Shown here: piece after piece, positions 25,128-32,721 of the stretch
How positions within the stretch are numbered: position 1 is the stretch's first letter
Layout: every line of letters starts with the position of its first letter
Origin: an uncultured Ignavibacteriota bacterium
GTDB lineage: Bacteria > Bacteroidota > Ignavibacteria > UBA10030 > UBA8401
Direction: 5' to 3'
Assembly (NCBI GenBank): GCA_903861125.1
Contig: CAIOTF010000052.1
Location: 1 to 50,515 of the forward strand
Length of the DNA: 50,515 bases
Position numbers and translations under genes: made by a program
The notes under the pieces: generated by a model
Told to the model about the DNA's origin: nothing
The model's input: only the letters and a program-made list of their open reading frames with translations
Database searches by the model: none

Positions 25128-26597
25128 CTATTGTTCGTACATACCGGAATGTGCGCAGATAATTTCCATGAGCATCACGAGACCGCGAACGACCATTTGC
25201 GCCCGTTCCTGAACGAGTTGCCCTTGGTTATCGGATGTTCCAAGTCCCGGTGAGATGAAGATATTCGCATCGTACGAGATTGTTGGAATGATTCCCATTT
25301 GCGAACAACCATCCTGCAGAAGATTTGAACCAGCATACATATCTTCGATGGAGAAAATCGGGATTCCGAGTTTACCGCTCTTCCAGCTCTCTTCGTAATT
25401 GATCTCAACGGCGCAGCTGTTGTAGCTTTTGATGATCTTGAAGAACGATTTGATACGCGGATCGATCTTCGCAAATTCCGCAACAACTACTTCGTATAGA
25501 TCATCGACGGTTTTTGTAACATTTTTCGGATTGTCGCGGAGAAGTTTCAATGCGGCAACCATTCCGGAGAGTGATTCTTTACCCGGATCGAATGTTACAT
25601 ACGCCGCTTTGCCGTACGAACCGGTCGTACCGTACCGATTTCCATGAAGGCCGAGCGCACGCCGTATCGGCACCATGGCATCCTCTTTTCCGATGATCAA
25701 TCCGCCGTGCGGAAAACTTGGAGCTTTGTCGATGCTGTAGATCATCACATCGGCACCGATCTTTTTAATGCTCGTTCCAACGAGCGGCAAACCCCATGCG
25801 TTATCGATAACGTACGGTACATTGTATTCTTTTGCCAGCTTTGCTATCCCTTTGGAGAGATTTGGTGTGCCGTCACTGTCTCTGTCGCCGTAACCGTAAC
25901 CGGGTGTATCGTAACCAAGGGAAGAGAATCCGGAAAGAAGGGTTTCGTTCCGTTGTGCGGCCGTGCGCATTGCTTCGAGCGATTCTTTCACTTTCACATT
26001 CTTCAACAACGGAACGGGATGATATTTAATACCATGCACCGGATATTCCGCACCCTCTAACGGCACATATACCGTGTCGAGATTATTCTGACGTTTGCCG
26101 GAAAATCCGAGTTCGCCGGACGTACTTCCGCGATCCGCGAGGATATCCTTATACTTCGGCGGAAACGGACGTCCATAACCGCCATGATGATGAATGTGCC
26201 GTTCCATCGGGAGGATATAGCGTGTGCGGTAGTTATCGCCGCGTCCCTGCATCGGAGGAGTCATGAGTGAATCAATTGAAACCCACAACCCTGCTTCGCA
26301 GGTGCTGACCGGTGCTGCATCATACTCATCACCGTAGACATCCTTCACGATCTCGCGTATCTGATCGACATAATATCCCAGCGGGACAACCTTCTTCGAT
26401 TCCGTTTGAATCACTTTTTCCAAATCTTCGCGCAGCGGGGCCGGGCATCCGGAAATTGCGCCGGTGAGTCCTATTGCTCCCTTCAATTCGGAAGGCATAT
26501 TGAGCGTTTCCGCCGCTTTTTTTGCTTCTGCATAGATCTGCTGCGTCTCAGCCTGAAGTTTTTTATACATTTGAAATTTATGCTTTGGTGCTGCCAT
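25128..26597 (-). CDS. Uncharacterised PLP-dependent enzyme, aspartate-aminotransferase fold type I
   Basis: This 489-residue protein has the features of fold-type I PLP enzymes: a Gly-rich cofactor-phosphate turn (RGDNYRT and GSTSGELGF), Asp in NVPYVIDNAWGLPL (pyridine nitrogen), and a candidate Schiff-base Lys in IYSIDKAPSFPHGGL. The Lys-containing motif and the long N-terminal part do not fit a single known subfamily that I can name; beta-eliminating lyases and SelA/SepSecS-like enzymes are the closest in style. It does not look like OrtB, the fold-type II partner of ornithine fermentation. It is preceded by the small 145-residue gene and the diaminopimelate dehydrogenase-like gene in one operon, so a transamination, lyase or thiolase step on a diamino acid is likely. 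The substrate is unknown. Confidence 0.75.
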   Translation of the reverse strand: MAAPKHKFQMYKKLQAETQQIYAEAKKAAETLNMPSELKGAIGLTGAISGCPAPLREDLEKVIQTESKKVVPLGYYVDQIREIVKDVYGDEYDAAPVSTCEAGLWVSIDSLMTPPMQGRGDNYRTRYILPMERHIHHHGGYGRPFPPKYKDILADRGSTSGELGFSGKRQNNLDTVYVPLEGAEYPVHGIKYHPVPLLKNVKVKESLEAMRTAAQRNETLLSGFSSLGYDTPGYGYGDRDSDGTPNLSKGIAKLAKEYNVPYVIDNAWGLPLVGTSIKKIGADVMIYSIDKAPSFPHGGLIIGKEDAMVPIRRALGLHGNRYGTTGSYGKAAYVTFDPGKESLSGMVAALKLLRDNPKNVTKTVDDLYEVVVAEFAKIDPRIKSFFKIIKSYNSCAVEINYEESWKSGKLGIPIFSIEDMYAGSNLLQDGCSQMGIIPTISYDANIFISPGLGTSDNQGQLVQERAQMVVRGLVMLMEIICAHSGMYEQ

Positions 26598-26629
26598 GAT
26601 CGTAACCCTTTCTTCGATAGTATGTTTTG

Positions 26630-27067
26630 TTATTTCCTGAATCCTTGAATAATAATTTCGTCGCCAAGCGCAAAACCGGATTGAGCGCCGGATTTCCGTT
26701 CGGTCATTGTTACAATTGTATTTTGATGGTTCGGCATGTGCGTATCATCATATCCTGCGATCGTACCGATCAGCTTCGACTGACAAAAGACCGGATCGCC
26801 ATTCAGCAATACGCCACCGTTGGACAGTTCGACAAATGCAAGATATGCGATCCTGTTGACGGTGCCGCCCGGACCGGCATTCTGTTCGTCCGTTCCGATC
26901 AGTTCAATAATAGTTCCTGCCGGAAATGCTCTTGAAGGAGGTTTGATGAGCTGCAATCCCCGATTCTCGATCACGCCATCAAGGACAACAACGATCCTGC
27001 CTCGTATATCAACTTTGCTGTGATAAAAATTTTGATTCACCAATTTTTGTTCGTACGGATCCGGCAT
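26630..27067 (-). CDS. Small soluble protein of unknown function in a diamino-acid gene cluster
   Basis: This 145-residue protein appears mostly beta-stranded (RGRIVVVLDGVIENRG, IIELIGTDEQ, NRIAYLAFVELS, VLLNGDPVF, KLIGTIAGYD, NTIVTMTERK, LGDEIIIQGF). It has no membrane helix, signal peptide or obvious catalytic motif. Its position between the PLP enzyme (32 bp) and the DapDH-like enzyme (9 bp) suggests it is an accessory subunit. The small beta-rich OrtA subunit of the ornithine pathway is a possible analogue, but I cannot see sequence similarity that would support it. Confidence 0.75.
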   Translation of the reverse strand: MPDPYEQKLVNQNFYHSKVDIRGRIVVVLDGVIENRGLQLIKPPSRAFPAGTIIELIGTDEQNAGPGGTVNRIAYLAFVELSNGGVLLNGDPVFCQSKLIGTIAGYDDTHMPNHQNTIVTMTERKSGAQSGFALGDEIIIQGFRK

Positions 27068-27076
27068 AAAATATTC

Positions 27077-28000
27077 CTATACAAATTTTGTTACGAATGA
27101 ATCAACGTCGCCGTAGAGAAAATCGATCGCCGGCAGTTCGATCATTGTGTAGCATCCCGATTCCTGCAGCATGGCTGCACGCGCGGCCGAGACCATGACT
27201 TGTGCTGTCAACGCAGGATTGTTCACCTTCAATTCGAATTTCATCGATTGATTGTGCGTCATGCCGGAAACACCATGCCGCTCCATGGAAACAGCGTGAC
27301 TGACATCCATGAGATTCTCCACGTTGTCTACCTGATACACGTATGTTCTATCCTTAATAAAATACGGATCCTTTTTGATTCGCTCTTCCACATCATGGAA
27401 ATCCGCCCCTTCGTTCAGTTCCACATACACCATACGGCGATGGACTCCCATGCTTGCAGGAACAGTAATCGAAATGGCATTTTTCACGCCGGGAATGGAT
27501 TTTACGGCAACCGAATGTCCCATGGACATGCCGGGGCCGAAATTTGTGTAGGTGATTCCGCGTGGTGCCATAGCTTCAAACCAGCAACGGATGATCGAAT
27601 CAATCCCGGGGTCCCAACCGGCGGAGAGAATTGAAACGGTGTTGTTCTCCTTTGCCACTGCATCCATATATTTTCTCATCTCCGGTATTTCCAGATGAAT
27701 ATCAAAACTATCCACGGTGTTGATGCCGAGCTTATGAACTTTCGTTGCTGTTTCTTTCACAAGACGTGACGGACAGCTCAGGATGGCAACATCGACTTCA
27801 TCAAGGTCTTTCAGGTCGCTGACGATCTTTGTGTTGGTAAGCGCGATGGGATGCTTATTGGTGAGAAGACATTTTGCTGATACAATTTCGGGCACTTCAA
27901 CCAGTCCGATGAGATTCATATCCGGTTCGTTGAGAATGGATTCAACGGCACATTTTCCGACATTGCCGTAACCGATGACGGCAACATTAATTTTTTCCAT
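27077..28000 (-). CDS. Diaminopimelate dehydrogenase-like enzyme
   Basis: This 307-residue NAD(P)-dependent enzyme has an N-terminal Rossmann motif VIGYGNVGKCAVESI, and the family-typical segments ILSAGWDPGIDS, NFGPGMSMGHSVAVKSIPGV, VHRRMVYVELNEGADF and MVSAARAAMLQESG. These match meso-diaminopimelate D-dehydrogenase (Ddh), which interconverts meso-DAP and L-2-amino-6-oxopimelate. Length fits the family. Context is not a lysine-biosynthesis operon; it sits with a PLP enzyme and, farther along, a B12 mutase-like protein and KamB-like reactivase, under a GntR regulator. A catabolic role on DAP or a related diamino acid is therefore more likely than biosynthesis. It is 2 bp from the regulator gene and 9 bp from the next. 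Confidence 0.85.
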   Translation of the reverse strand: MEKINVAVIGYGNVGKCAVESILNEPDMNLIGLVEVPEIVSAKCLLTNKHPIALTNTKIVSDLKDLDEVDVAILSCPSRLVKETATKVHKLGINTVDSFDIHLEIPEMRKYMDAVAKENNTVSILSAGWDPGIDSIIRCWFEAMAPRGITYTNFGPGMSMGHSVAVKSIPGVKNAISITVPASMGVHRRMVYVELNEGADFHDVEERIKKDPYFIKDRTYVYQVDNVENLMDVSHAVSMERHGVSGMTHNQSMKFELKVNNPALTAQVMVSAARAAMLQESGCYTMIELPAIDFLYGDVDSFVTKFV

Positions 28001-28002
28001 AA

Positions 28003-28728
28003 CTACTCCATGTTTAATTCTTGAGGGGGTTGTGAGAGTGATTGCTGCCGGATGAAATCACATAATGAACGGCAGGCAGATGCATTATGTTCCTGAATAA
28101 GATGTTCTAATTGTTCTTTGTTCTTTTGCCTGATTGCTTCTATGATGTTCCTGTGGTCGAAGATCGAATTGTCGATCCTGGATTTGAGCGACAGATAAAT
28201 ATAGTTGTACCGTAATGTCTGACTGCGGAGATTGCGGATGAACTGCGAAATTTTTTTATTTCCCCCGGCATCGCTCAGCAGCTGGTGAAATTCCGAATTC
28301 AAATTAAGCAGCGTGCGGTAATCGTTCCGTTCGTCATTGATCGTTGTTTCCATTTCATCCGTGAGGGCGGACAGTTCATCTAACGTCTCGGCCGTGATCG
28401 TATCGCATGCAAGTTTTGCTGCGGCTGATTCCAGAATGCTCTTTGCGCCATAGATCTCTTGCACATCTTCCGACGAAATTTCGCTGACAACGGCGCCGCG
28501 ACGTGGAAGTACATTCACGAACCCTTCCGAATCCAGAAGCAGCAATGCTTCGCGTAGCGGCGTTCTGCTGACTCCGAACATTGTTTCCAGTTCCTGTTCG
28601 GTCAACCGTGAGCCGGGCTGCAACCTTCCATCAATAATCGCGCTACGGATGGATGATGCAATGCGGTCACGAAGAGGGGCCAAATTGGTGAAATCAACAT
28701 TTAGGGAATTACTCTGTTTTTTTGTCAT
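28003..28728 (-). CDS. GntR-family regulator, FadR subfamily (HTH plus FCD domain)
   Basis: This 241-residue protein (ATG at 28728) has an N-terminal winged helix (LRDRIASSIRSAIIDG, then LTEQELETMFGVSRTPLREAL) and an all-helical FCD domain (about 95-215) with the His/Asp metal or ligand positions in SEFHQLL and DHRNIIEAI. The longer version from a TTG at 28788 would translate the operator palindrome, so the ATG at 28728 is preferred. No good Shine-Dalgarno is present. It is first in the operon with DapDH, the small protein and the PLP enzyme, and probably represses the operon until an amino-acid-type ligand binds the FCD domain. The ligand is unknown. Confidence 0.92.
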   Translation of the reverse strand: MTKKQSNSLNVDFTNLAPLRDRIASSIRSAIIDGRLQPGSRLTEQELETMFGVSRTPLREALLLLDSEGFVNVLPRRGAVVSEISSEDVQEIYGAKSILESAAAKLACDTITAETLDELSALTDEMETTINDERNDYRTLLNLNSEFHQLLSDAGGNKKISQFIRNLRSQTLRYNYIYLSLKSRIDNSIFDHRNIIEAIRQKNKEQLEHLIQEHNASACRSLCDFIRQQSLSQPPQELNME

Positions 28729-28738
28729 ATTTTCATCA

Positions 28739-28764
28739 ATTGTATATTGTATACAATATACAAT
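28739..28764 (-). promoter_or_regulatory. Perfect 26-bp palindrome, likely operator of the GntR regulator
   Basis: The sequence is a perfect palindrome: left half ATTGTATATTGTA, right half its exact reverse complement. Its core TTGTATACAA fits sites bound by GntR/FadR-type regulators. It lies 10 bp upstream of the ATG of the regulator gene, where binding would block transcription, so autoregulation of the regulator-DapDH-PLP operon is likely. It also lies in the region before the divergent gene at 29094, which it might affect. Confidence 0.8.
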
Positions 28765-29093
28765 ACGACGATTTTCCTTATCAGTCAAGCGTTTCGGGCG
28801 TATTTTTTTCCAAATCGCTCAGAATTGTTCAATATTGAGATCAAAATCGAACAAAATAAATTAGAAAAAAGGAACTCACGGATTGTTCATATAAACAGCA
28901 TTCATTTCAGCATCAGTTTTCTTACATTCAACTACGTAAAACGGAATTACCAAAATAAATTTCATAACACGATTTTTAAGGTCCTATAAAAGACACAAAT
29001 CCATATCGCGAACGTCAATGGTACAACATCGGAAAAGGAGCTCTTCTTTCCATTATTCTTGCTTTTGTACTTCCACTTCCCTTCATCCTGTCC
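28765..29093. other. Divergent intergenic region, AT-rich, with coding-like 3' part
   Basis: The first 210 bases are AT-rich and probably contain promoters for the GntR operon and the divergent gene. From 28980 the plus strand is open in the frame of the next gene for 38 codons before its first ATG, and encodes residues that look like a membrane helix; this part is discussed with the next gene. Confidence 0.5.
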
Positions 29094-29777
29094 ATGCTCG
29101 AAATGAAGGTTTATGTAGCTCTTGGCGCGTATATCGGCACATGGATCGTGCTGGTTTTTCTTATTGTGTATTTCGTCCGAAGGTCACGTCCTAATGCGTA
29201 TCACTTTGTTGACCCGAAGATCATCGCACAAACAAAGAGAGAGTTGAATACCGGCCGTATCGCGCGGCATAATGAATTCATTGCTACGGAACTTGCGGAA
29301 CTACGCCGTGGAAAGAAACTGCCCGTTCTTGATGTGTGGAAATTTGATACCCAAATGATTCACCGGAACAGTTATTTTTCGCGTATTGTACACATTGCAC
29401 TCGATCCGCAGAAGAAAGAAATGGAACTGCTGATCCGGCTGCCTGCCATCAAAACTGCCGGCGCTGAAGAACTATATTTCTCAAAAGTGCAGCTGTACTC
29501 AAGGATCGGTGATTTTCTTATCCACTCCGCAGCCGATCCGCGCCTTGATGCGTATAAAGAATTTTTTACAGTAATGTATATCGAGTGCGACGTGCTGCGA
29601 GAAGATGAACGTGGATATGATATTCCCGTTCCCGTCTTCAGCATGGAACTGCCTGCCGAACGATTATGGGAACTCACCGCTTTTACTCAGTATCAACAAG
29701 TAGCGCTGGATAGAATAGCCGATATTCGTTTTTTAGAGGGAGGTCGGATTGAACCTCACAGGATCATGATAACGTAG
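29094..29777 (+). CDS. Membrane-anchored protein of unknown function; start unclear
   Basis: This 227-residue protein begins at the first in-frame ATG and has a membrane helix at about residues 7-29 (ALGAYIGTWIVLVFLIVYFV) followed by a cytosolic or extracytosolic domain without a family I recognise. The frame is open upstream to 28980, with residues such as YRERQWYNIGKGALL and then SIILAFVLPLPFILSM, which resemble another helix. That upstream part contains no ATG, GTG or TTG. Either a start codon has been lost, a frameshift lies upstream, or a rare start (ATT, ATA, CTG) is used. Function is unknown. Confidence 0.6.
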   Translation: MLEMKVYVALGAYIGTWIVLVFLIVYFVRRSRPNAYHFVDPKIIAQTKRELNTGRIARHNEFIATELAELRRGKKLPVLDVWKFDTQMIHRNSYFSRIVHIALDPQKKEMELLIRLPAIKTAGAEELYFSKVQLYSRIGDFLIHSAADPRLDAYKEFFTVMYIECDVLREDERGYDIPVPVFSMELPAERLWELTAFTQYQQVALDRIADIRFLEGGRIEPHRIMIT

Positions 29778-29831
29778 GGTGACGGATATGTTCAGCCCCA
29801 ACGGGCAGCCGATGGTTCACACGCCAAAGTG

Positions 29832-30278
29832 CTAAGACAGCGGATGAAGTCTTATCAGATCTTCAAAATCTTTTTTCTTGTTGTGGTGTGACAATATAAG
29901 TTTTTCTTTCTCCTGCAGCACCCACTCGTCGTCTATTCCATTGCACTTTGCCACCGACCGGAGCCATTGCAGTTCATTTTTATGTATCTCGTTATCGGAA
30001 TACGAGATGATCAAACCGTGGTTGATGAAGTTTTCTGCAATTTTCTTATTCGAAAATACCGGCGGAATATTTGAGATATATTTGTTCTCCATTATCTCCC
30101 CGATTGCCGTGGTGCAAAACGATGGTGCAAATCCGAGTGATTTACCGATTCGCATCAACAATGTTTTTTCTTCTTCCGTAATTTTCTGGTCTTTCCGGAT
30201 CAAAAGAAGCAAACCGCGAAAGAACTCGCTTCCTTCCTGAAGAGTAATGTGCATGTCAAATATTTCCTTCGTTAACAT
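29832..30278 (-). CDS. TerB-like protein
   Basis: This 148-residue soluble helical protein resembles the TerB/tellurite-resistance-like fold: LLIRKDQKITEEEKTLLMRIGKSLGF, then an inner helical repeat with HKNELQWLRSVAKCNGI, where acidic residues could bind a metal. The second half (DNEIHKNELQWLR) echoes the first (DQKITEEEKTLLM), as in TerB-like domains. It has no signal peptide or membrane helix. It lies 19 bp after the zinc-ribbon gene on the same strand, with a small hairpin at the boundary. Function is not known; a stress or membrane-surface role is inferred from the family. Confidence 0.6.
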   Translation of the reverse strand: MLTKEIFDMHITLQEGSEFFRGLLLLIRKDQKITEEEKTLLMRIGKSLGFAPSFCTTAIGEIMENKYISNIPPVFSNKKIAENFINHGLIISYSDNEIHKNELQWLRSVAKCNGIDDEWVLQEKEKLILSHHNKKKDFEDLIRLHPLS

Positions 30279-30282
30279 TCAT

Positions 30283-30298
30283 GGACACGTGAGTGTCC
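30283..30298 (-). repeat. GGACAC/GTGTCC hairpin between zinc-ribbon and TerB-like genes
   Basis: A perfect 6-bp inverted repeat with a 4-nt loop overlaps the first base of the stop codon (TAG, 30298-30300) of the upstream gene and ends 4 nt before the ATG of the next. It could affect translation or be a processing site. No T-run follows, so it is not a standard terminator. Confidence 0.4.
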
Positions 30299-30597
30299 TA
30301 TTTTCTAAAGATATCAAATACGGCATGAAGCACCGATTGATCGAGCTTTGAGATTACTTCCAATTCGCCAGCGTCAAGCCATACGCCGTTACAGTGAGAA
30401 CACTTGTCGATCTTTACGTCCTTATGATCGACCTCAGACAATTTCATTCCACATTTCGGACATCGCATATAATGCAATTCCTTCAATTGTATCTTCTCAT
30501 GTTCTTCTCGGCGAAGTAGTTTTTCTGCATCTGCTTTTCTTTTGTTTTCCAGCGTCAATCTGGTAAAATATTCTTCTTCCTTAATGCTTGGTGTCAT
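30298..30597 (-). CDS. Zinc-ribbon protein, zf-TFIIB type
   Basis: This 99-residue protein has a zinc ribbon with two CxxC pairs, MRCPKCGMKL and DKCSHCNGVWLDAGEL, typical of zf-TFIIB family proteins. The N-terminal part is a charged helix (EEEYFTRLTLENKRKADAEK). Such proteins are small and their roles are mostly unknown. It sits between the P1B ATPase and TerB-like genes on the same strand, consistent with a metal-related region. Confidence 0.85.
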   Translation of the reverse strand: MTPSIKEEEYFTRLTLENKRKADAEKLLRREEHEKIQLKELHYMRCPKCGMKLSEVDHKDVKIDKCSHCNGVWLDAGELEVISKLDQSVLHAVFDIFRK

Positions 30598-30673
30598 ATC
30601 ATCATTCCTTCATATTGGGATAGAATTGTGTTGAATATCAAAACGCATGCGGACCCGACCAGATGCTCCGCCG

Positions 30674-32656
30674 TTATTTGCTCCGTAATAAACGTAATCC
30701 ATTGGCTACCACAACAAGCGTACTTCCTTCATGTCCTACAACCCCAAACGGAAGAGGAAGATTGAAACCCATTGCAGCGCTTACTAAGACCACAATTACC
30801 GAAAGCGAAAAAAGAATGTTCTGCCATACCACTCTGCGCGCCCGTTTGCTGAGATTGATAGCATACGGAATATTCATCAGCGTATCCCCCATCAGAACAA
30901 CATCAGCTGTTTCCATCGCCACATCCGTTCCGGCAGCTCCCATAGCAATACCAACCGATGCGGTAGCCAAAGCAGGAGCATCATTCACGCCGTCTCCGAC
31001 CATTGCAACGGTTCCATACTTTTTCTGCAGCGTCCGCAATACATCCACTTTCTGTTCGGGAAGAAGATTGGCGTAAAATTCATCGATCCCTGTTTGCCGT
31101 GCAATGCCGGCTGCAACAGTCGGATTGTCGCCGGTGAGCATTACGGTTGCCGCAATACCGATCCGTTTCAATTCTGCAATTGCATGGACGGCATCCTCGC
31201 GGACAGCATCGGCAACGGCTATGCAGCCAAGCCAGCCGCCGTCATCCTCATGGATTCCCAGTTCGCCCTGCCGGCCGAGTTCACGGTGGATGATGAGTAC
31301 GGTCTTCCCTTCTTTTTCAAAACGATCTTTCGCTTCCATCAGATCACCCGGAATGGTCTCGCCGTGTTCTTCAAACAAACGGTATCCGCCGATCCACGTT
31401 AAATACCCTTCAACTTTTGCGTGAACGCCCCGTCCGGGCATCGAAACAAAATTTGTCATTGCCGGAATGAGCGCTTTCCTTTCGTTCGCTTCCGTTACCA
31501 CTGCTTTCGCAATGGGATGCTCCGAACGTCCTTCCAACGCTGCAGAAAGACCAAGCAGTGAAGAATCCGTAACATTGTCCGGATTATTTTTCGAGACATA
31601 GATATCGGTTACTTTCATTTTCCCTTGCGTTAATGTTCCGGTCTTGTCGAACGCCACGCATTTCACCTCGGCCATACGCTCCATATACGCACCCCCTTTA
31701 TAGAGAATTCCTTTCCGGGCACCATTAGCAATGGCAGAGAGGATTGAGGCGGGAGTGGAAATAATAAGTGCACACGGCGACGCAACGACAAGAATAACCA
31801 TTGCTTTGTAGAATGAAGAATAGAATTCATGGCCAAGCACCAACCACGGAACAATAATGAGAGTCAATGTTGCAAGGATTACTCCAACGGCATAATACGA
31901 CTCGAATTTTTCAAGAAGATATTGCGTCTTGGCCCGCTGATGCTGCGCTGTCTCCACCATCTGAATGATGCACGACAGAGTGGAATCCGATGCCAGACGC
32001 GTTACTCGTACTTCCAGTGATCCGCTTCCGTTCATTGTTCCGGCAAAGACGATCTCACCGGCTTCCTTGTCGACCGGAACCGATTCACCGGTGATGGATG
32101 CCTGATTGATAGCGGATTCACCGTTGACGATGATGCCGTCCGCAGCGATACTCTCGCCTGGAACGATGATGATATGATCGTCGAGACGAAGATCGGAAAT
32201 GGGAACCCGAATTTCTTTCCCATCGCGGATCGCCGTTGCTTCGTTCGGCCGGAGTTTCAGTAGCGCTTTAATCGCGTTGCGTGATCGGTCCATAGCGTAA
32301 GTTTGCAAAACATTTGAGAGCGAAAAAAGAAAAAGCAGAATTGCCCCTTCGTGCCACTGGTTCACCGTGGCAGCGCCGATTGCCGACAGGATCATCAGCA
32401 TATCAACATTGATCTTTTTTTCCCGAAGGCTATTCAACGCTTCCTGAATTCCGTACCAACCGCCGAAAATATACGAAGCGATGTTGAGCAGGAAAATAAC
32501 CGCCGGCGGTGCAGCGAATGATTCGCCGGCTACGCTTAAAAGTACGGTGACCAAACAGAGTACGGTGAAGATGATCGGCCGCTGCTGAGTTGAGAACGCC
32601 TCATACAAACGGAATGAAGAATGGATTGGACTTTCAACAGAGGCGTTATTACTCAT
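30674..32656 (-). CDS. P1B-4-type heavy-metal ATPase (Co/Fe/Zn efflux class), without an N-terminal metal-binding domain
   Basis: This 660-residue P-type ATPase has the actuator-domain TGES (ASITGESVPVD), the phosphorylation site DKTGTLTQGK with Asp337, an HP motif (SEHPIAKAV), and GDGVNDAPAL. The membrane metal site has SPC (VVASPCALI) rather than CPC, and the last helices have HEGST. SPC with HEG(S/G)T is the signature of the P1B-4 subclass, known for Co2+ (CoaT), Fe2+ (PfeT, FrvA) and Zn2+ export. There is no HMA-type metal-binding domain or CXXC in the N-terminus, as in many P1B-4 enzymes. Which metal is exported cannot be read from the sequence; nearby rubrerythrin and an oxidative-stress setting favour iron (inference). 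Confidence 0.92.
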   Translation of the reverse strand: MSNNASVESPIHSSFRLYEAFSTQQRPIIFTVLCLVTVLLSVAGESFAAPPAVIFLLNIASYIFGGWYGIQEALNSLREKKINVDMLMILSAIGAATVNQWHEGAILLFLFSLSNVLQTYAMDRSRNAIKALLKLRPNEATAIRDGKEIRVPISDLRLDDHIIIVPGESIAADGIIVNGESAINQASITGESVPVDKEAGEIVFAGTMNGSGSLEVRVTRLASDSTLSCIIQMVETAQHQRAKTQYLLEKFESYYAVGVILATLTLIIVPWLVLGHEFYSSFYKAMVILVVASPCALIISTPASILSAIANGARKGILYKGGAYMERMAEVKCVAFDKTGTLTQGKMKVTDIYVSKNNPDNVTDSSLLGLSAALEGRSEHPIAKAVVTEANERKALIPAMTNFVSMPGRGVHAKVEGYLTWIGGYRLFEEHGETIPGDLMEAKDRFEKEGKTVLIIHRELGRQGELGIHEDDGGWLGCIAVADAVREDAVHAIAELKRIGIAATVMLTGDNPTVAAGIARQTGIDEFYANLLPEQKVDVLRTLQKKYGTVAMVGDGVNDAPALATASVGIAMGAAGTDVAMETADVVLMGDTLMNIPYAINLSKRARRVVWQNILFSLSVIVVLVSAAMGFNLPLPFGVVGHEGSTLVVVANGLRLLRSK

Positions 32657-32686
32657 ATAATATTTTTCTTCCGACAGAAAATGAAC

Positions 32687-32711
32687 GGAATGATCCGGTA
32701 TGGATCATTCC
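32687..32711 (-). terminator. 10-bp stem-loop downstream of the duplicated exported protein gene
   Basis: GGAATGATCC (32687-32696) and its perfect complement (32702-32711) form a stem with a 5-nt loop, 10 bp after the stop of the minus-strand gene at 32722. On the transcript it is followed by a short U-rich tail (GUUCAUUUUC). It is a likely weak terminator or 3' stabilising hairpin before the P1B ATPase gene. Confidence 0.6.
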
Positions 32712-32721
32712 ACTGCAATAG

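Noticed and set aside
25128-26597. OrtB (2-amino-4-oxopentanoate thiolase subunit) assignment for the PLP enzyme
   Set aside because: The Lys and Asp motifs and order fit fold type I, while OrtB is fold type II. The adjacent small protein does not visibly match OrtA.
27077-28000. 3,5-diaminohexanoate or 2,4-diaminopentanoate dehydrogenase for the DapDH-like protein
   Set aside because: The motifs (GWDPGIDS, GPGMSMGHS, IPGV) match meso-diaminopimelate dehydrogenase better, although the operon context is catabolic.
28729-28788. Longer N-terminus of the GntR regulator from a TTG start
   Set aside because: It would translate through the perfect operator palindrome and adds no recognisable domain.
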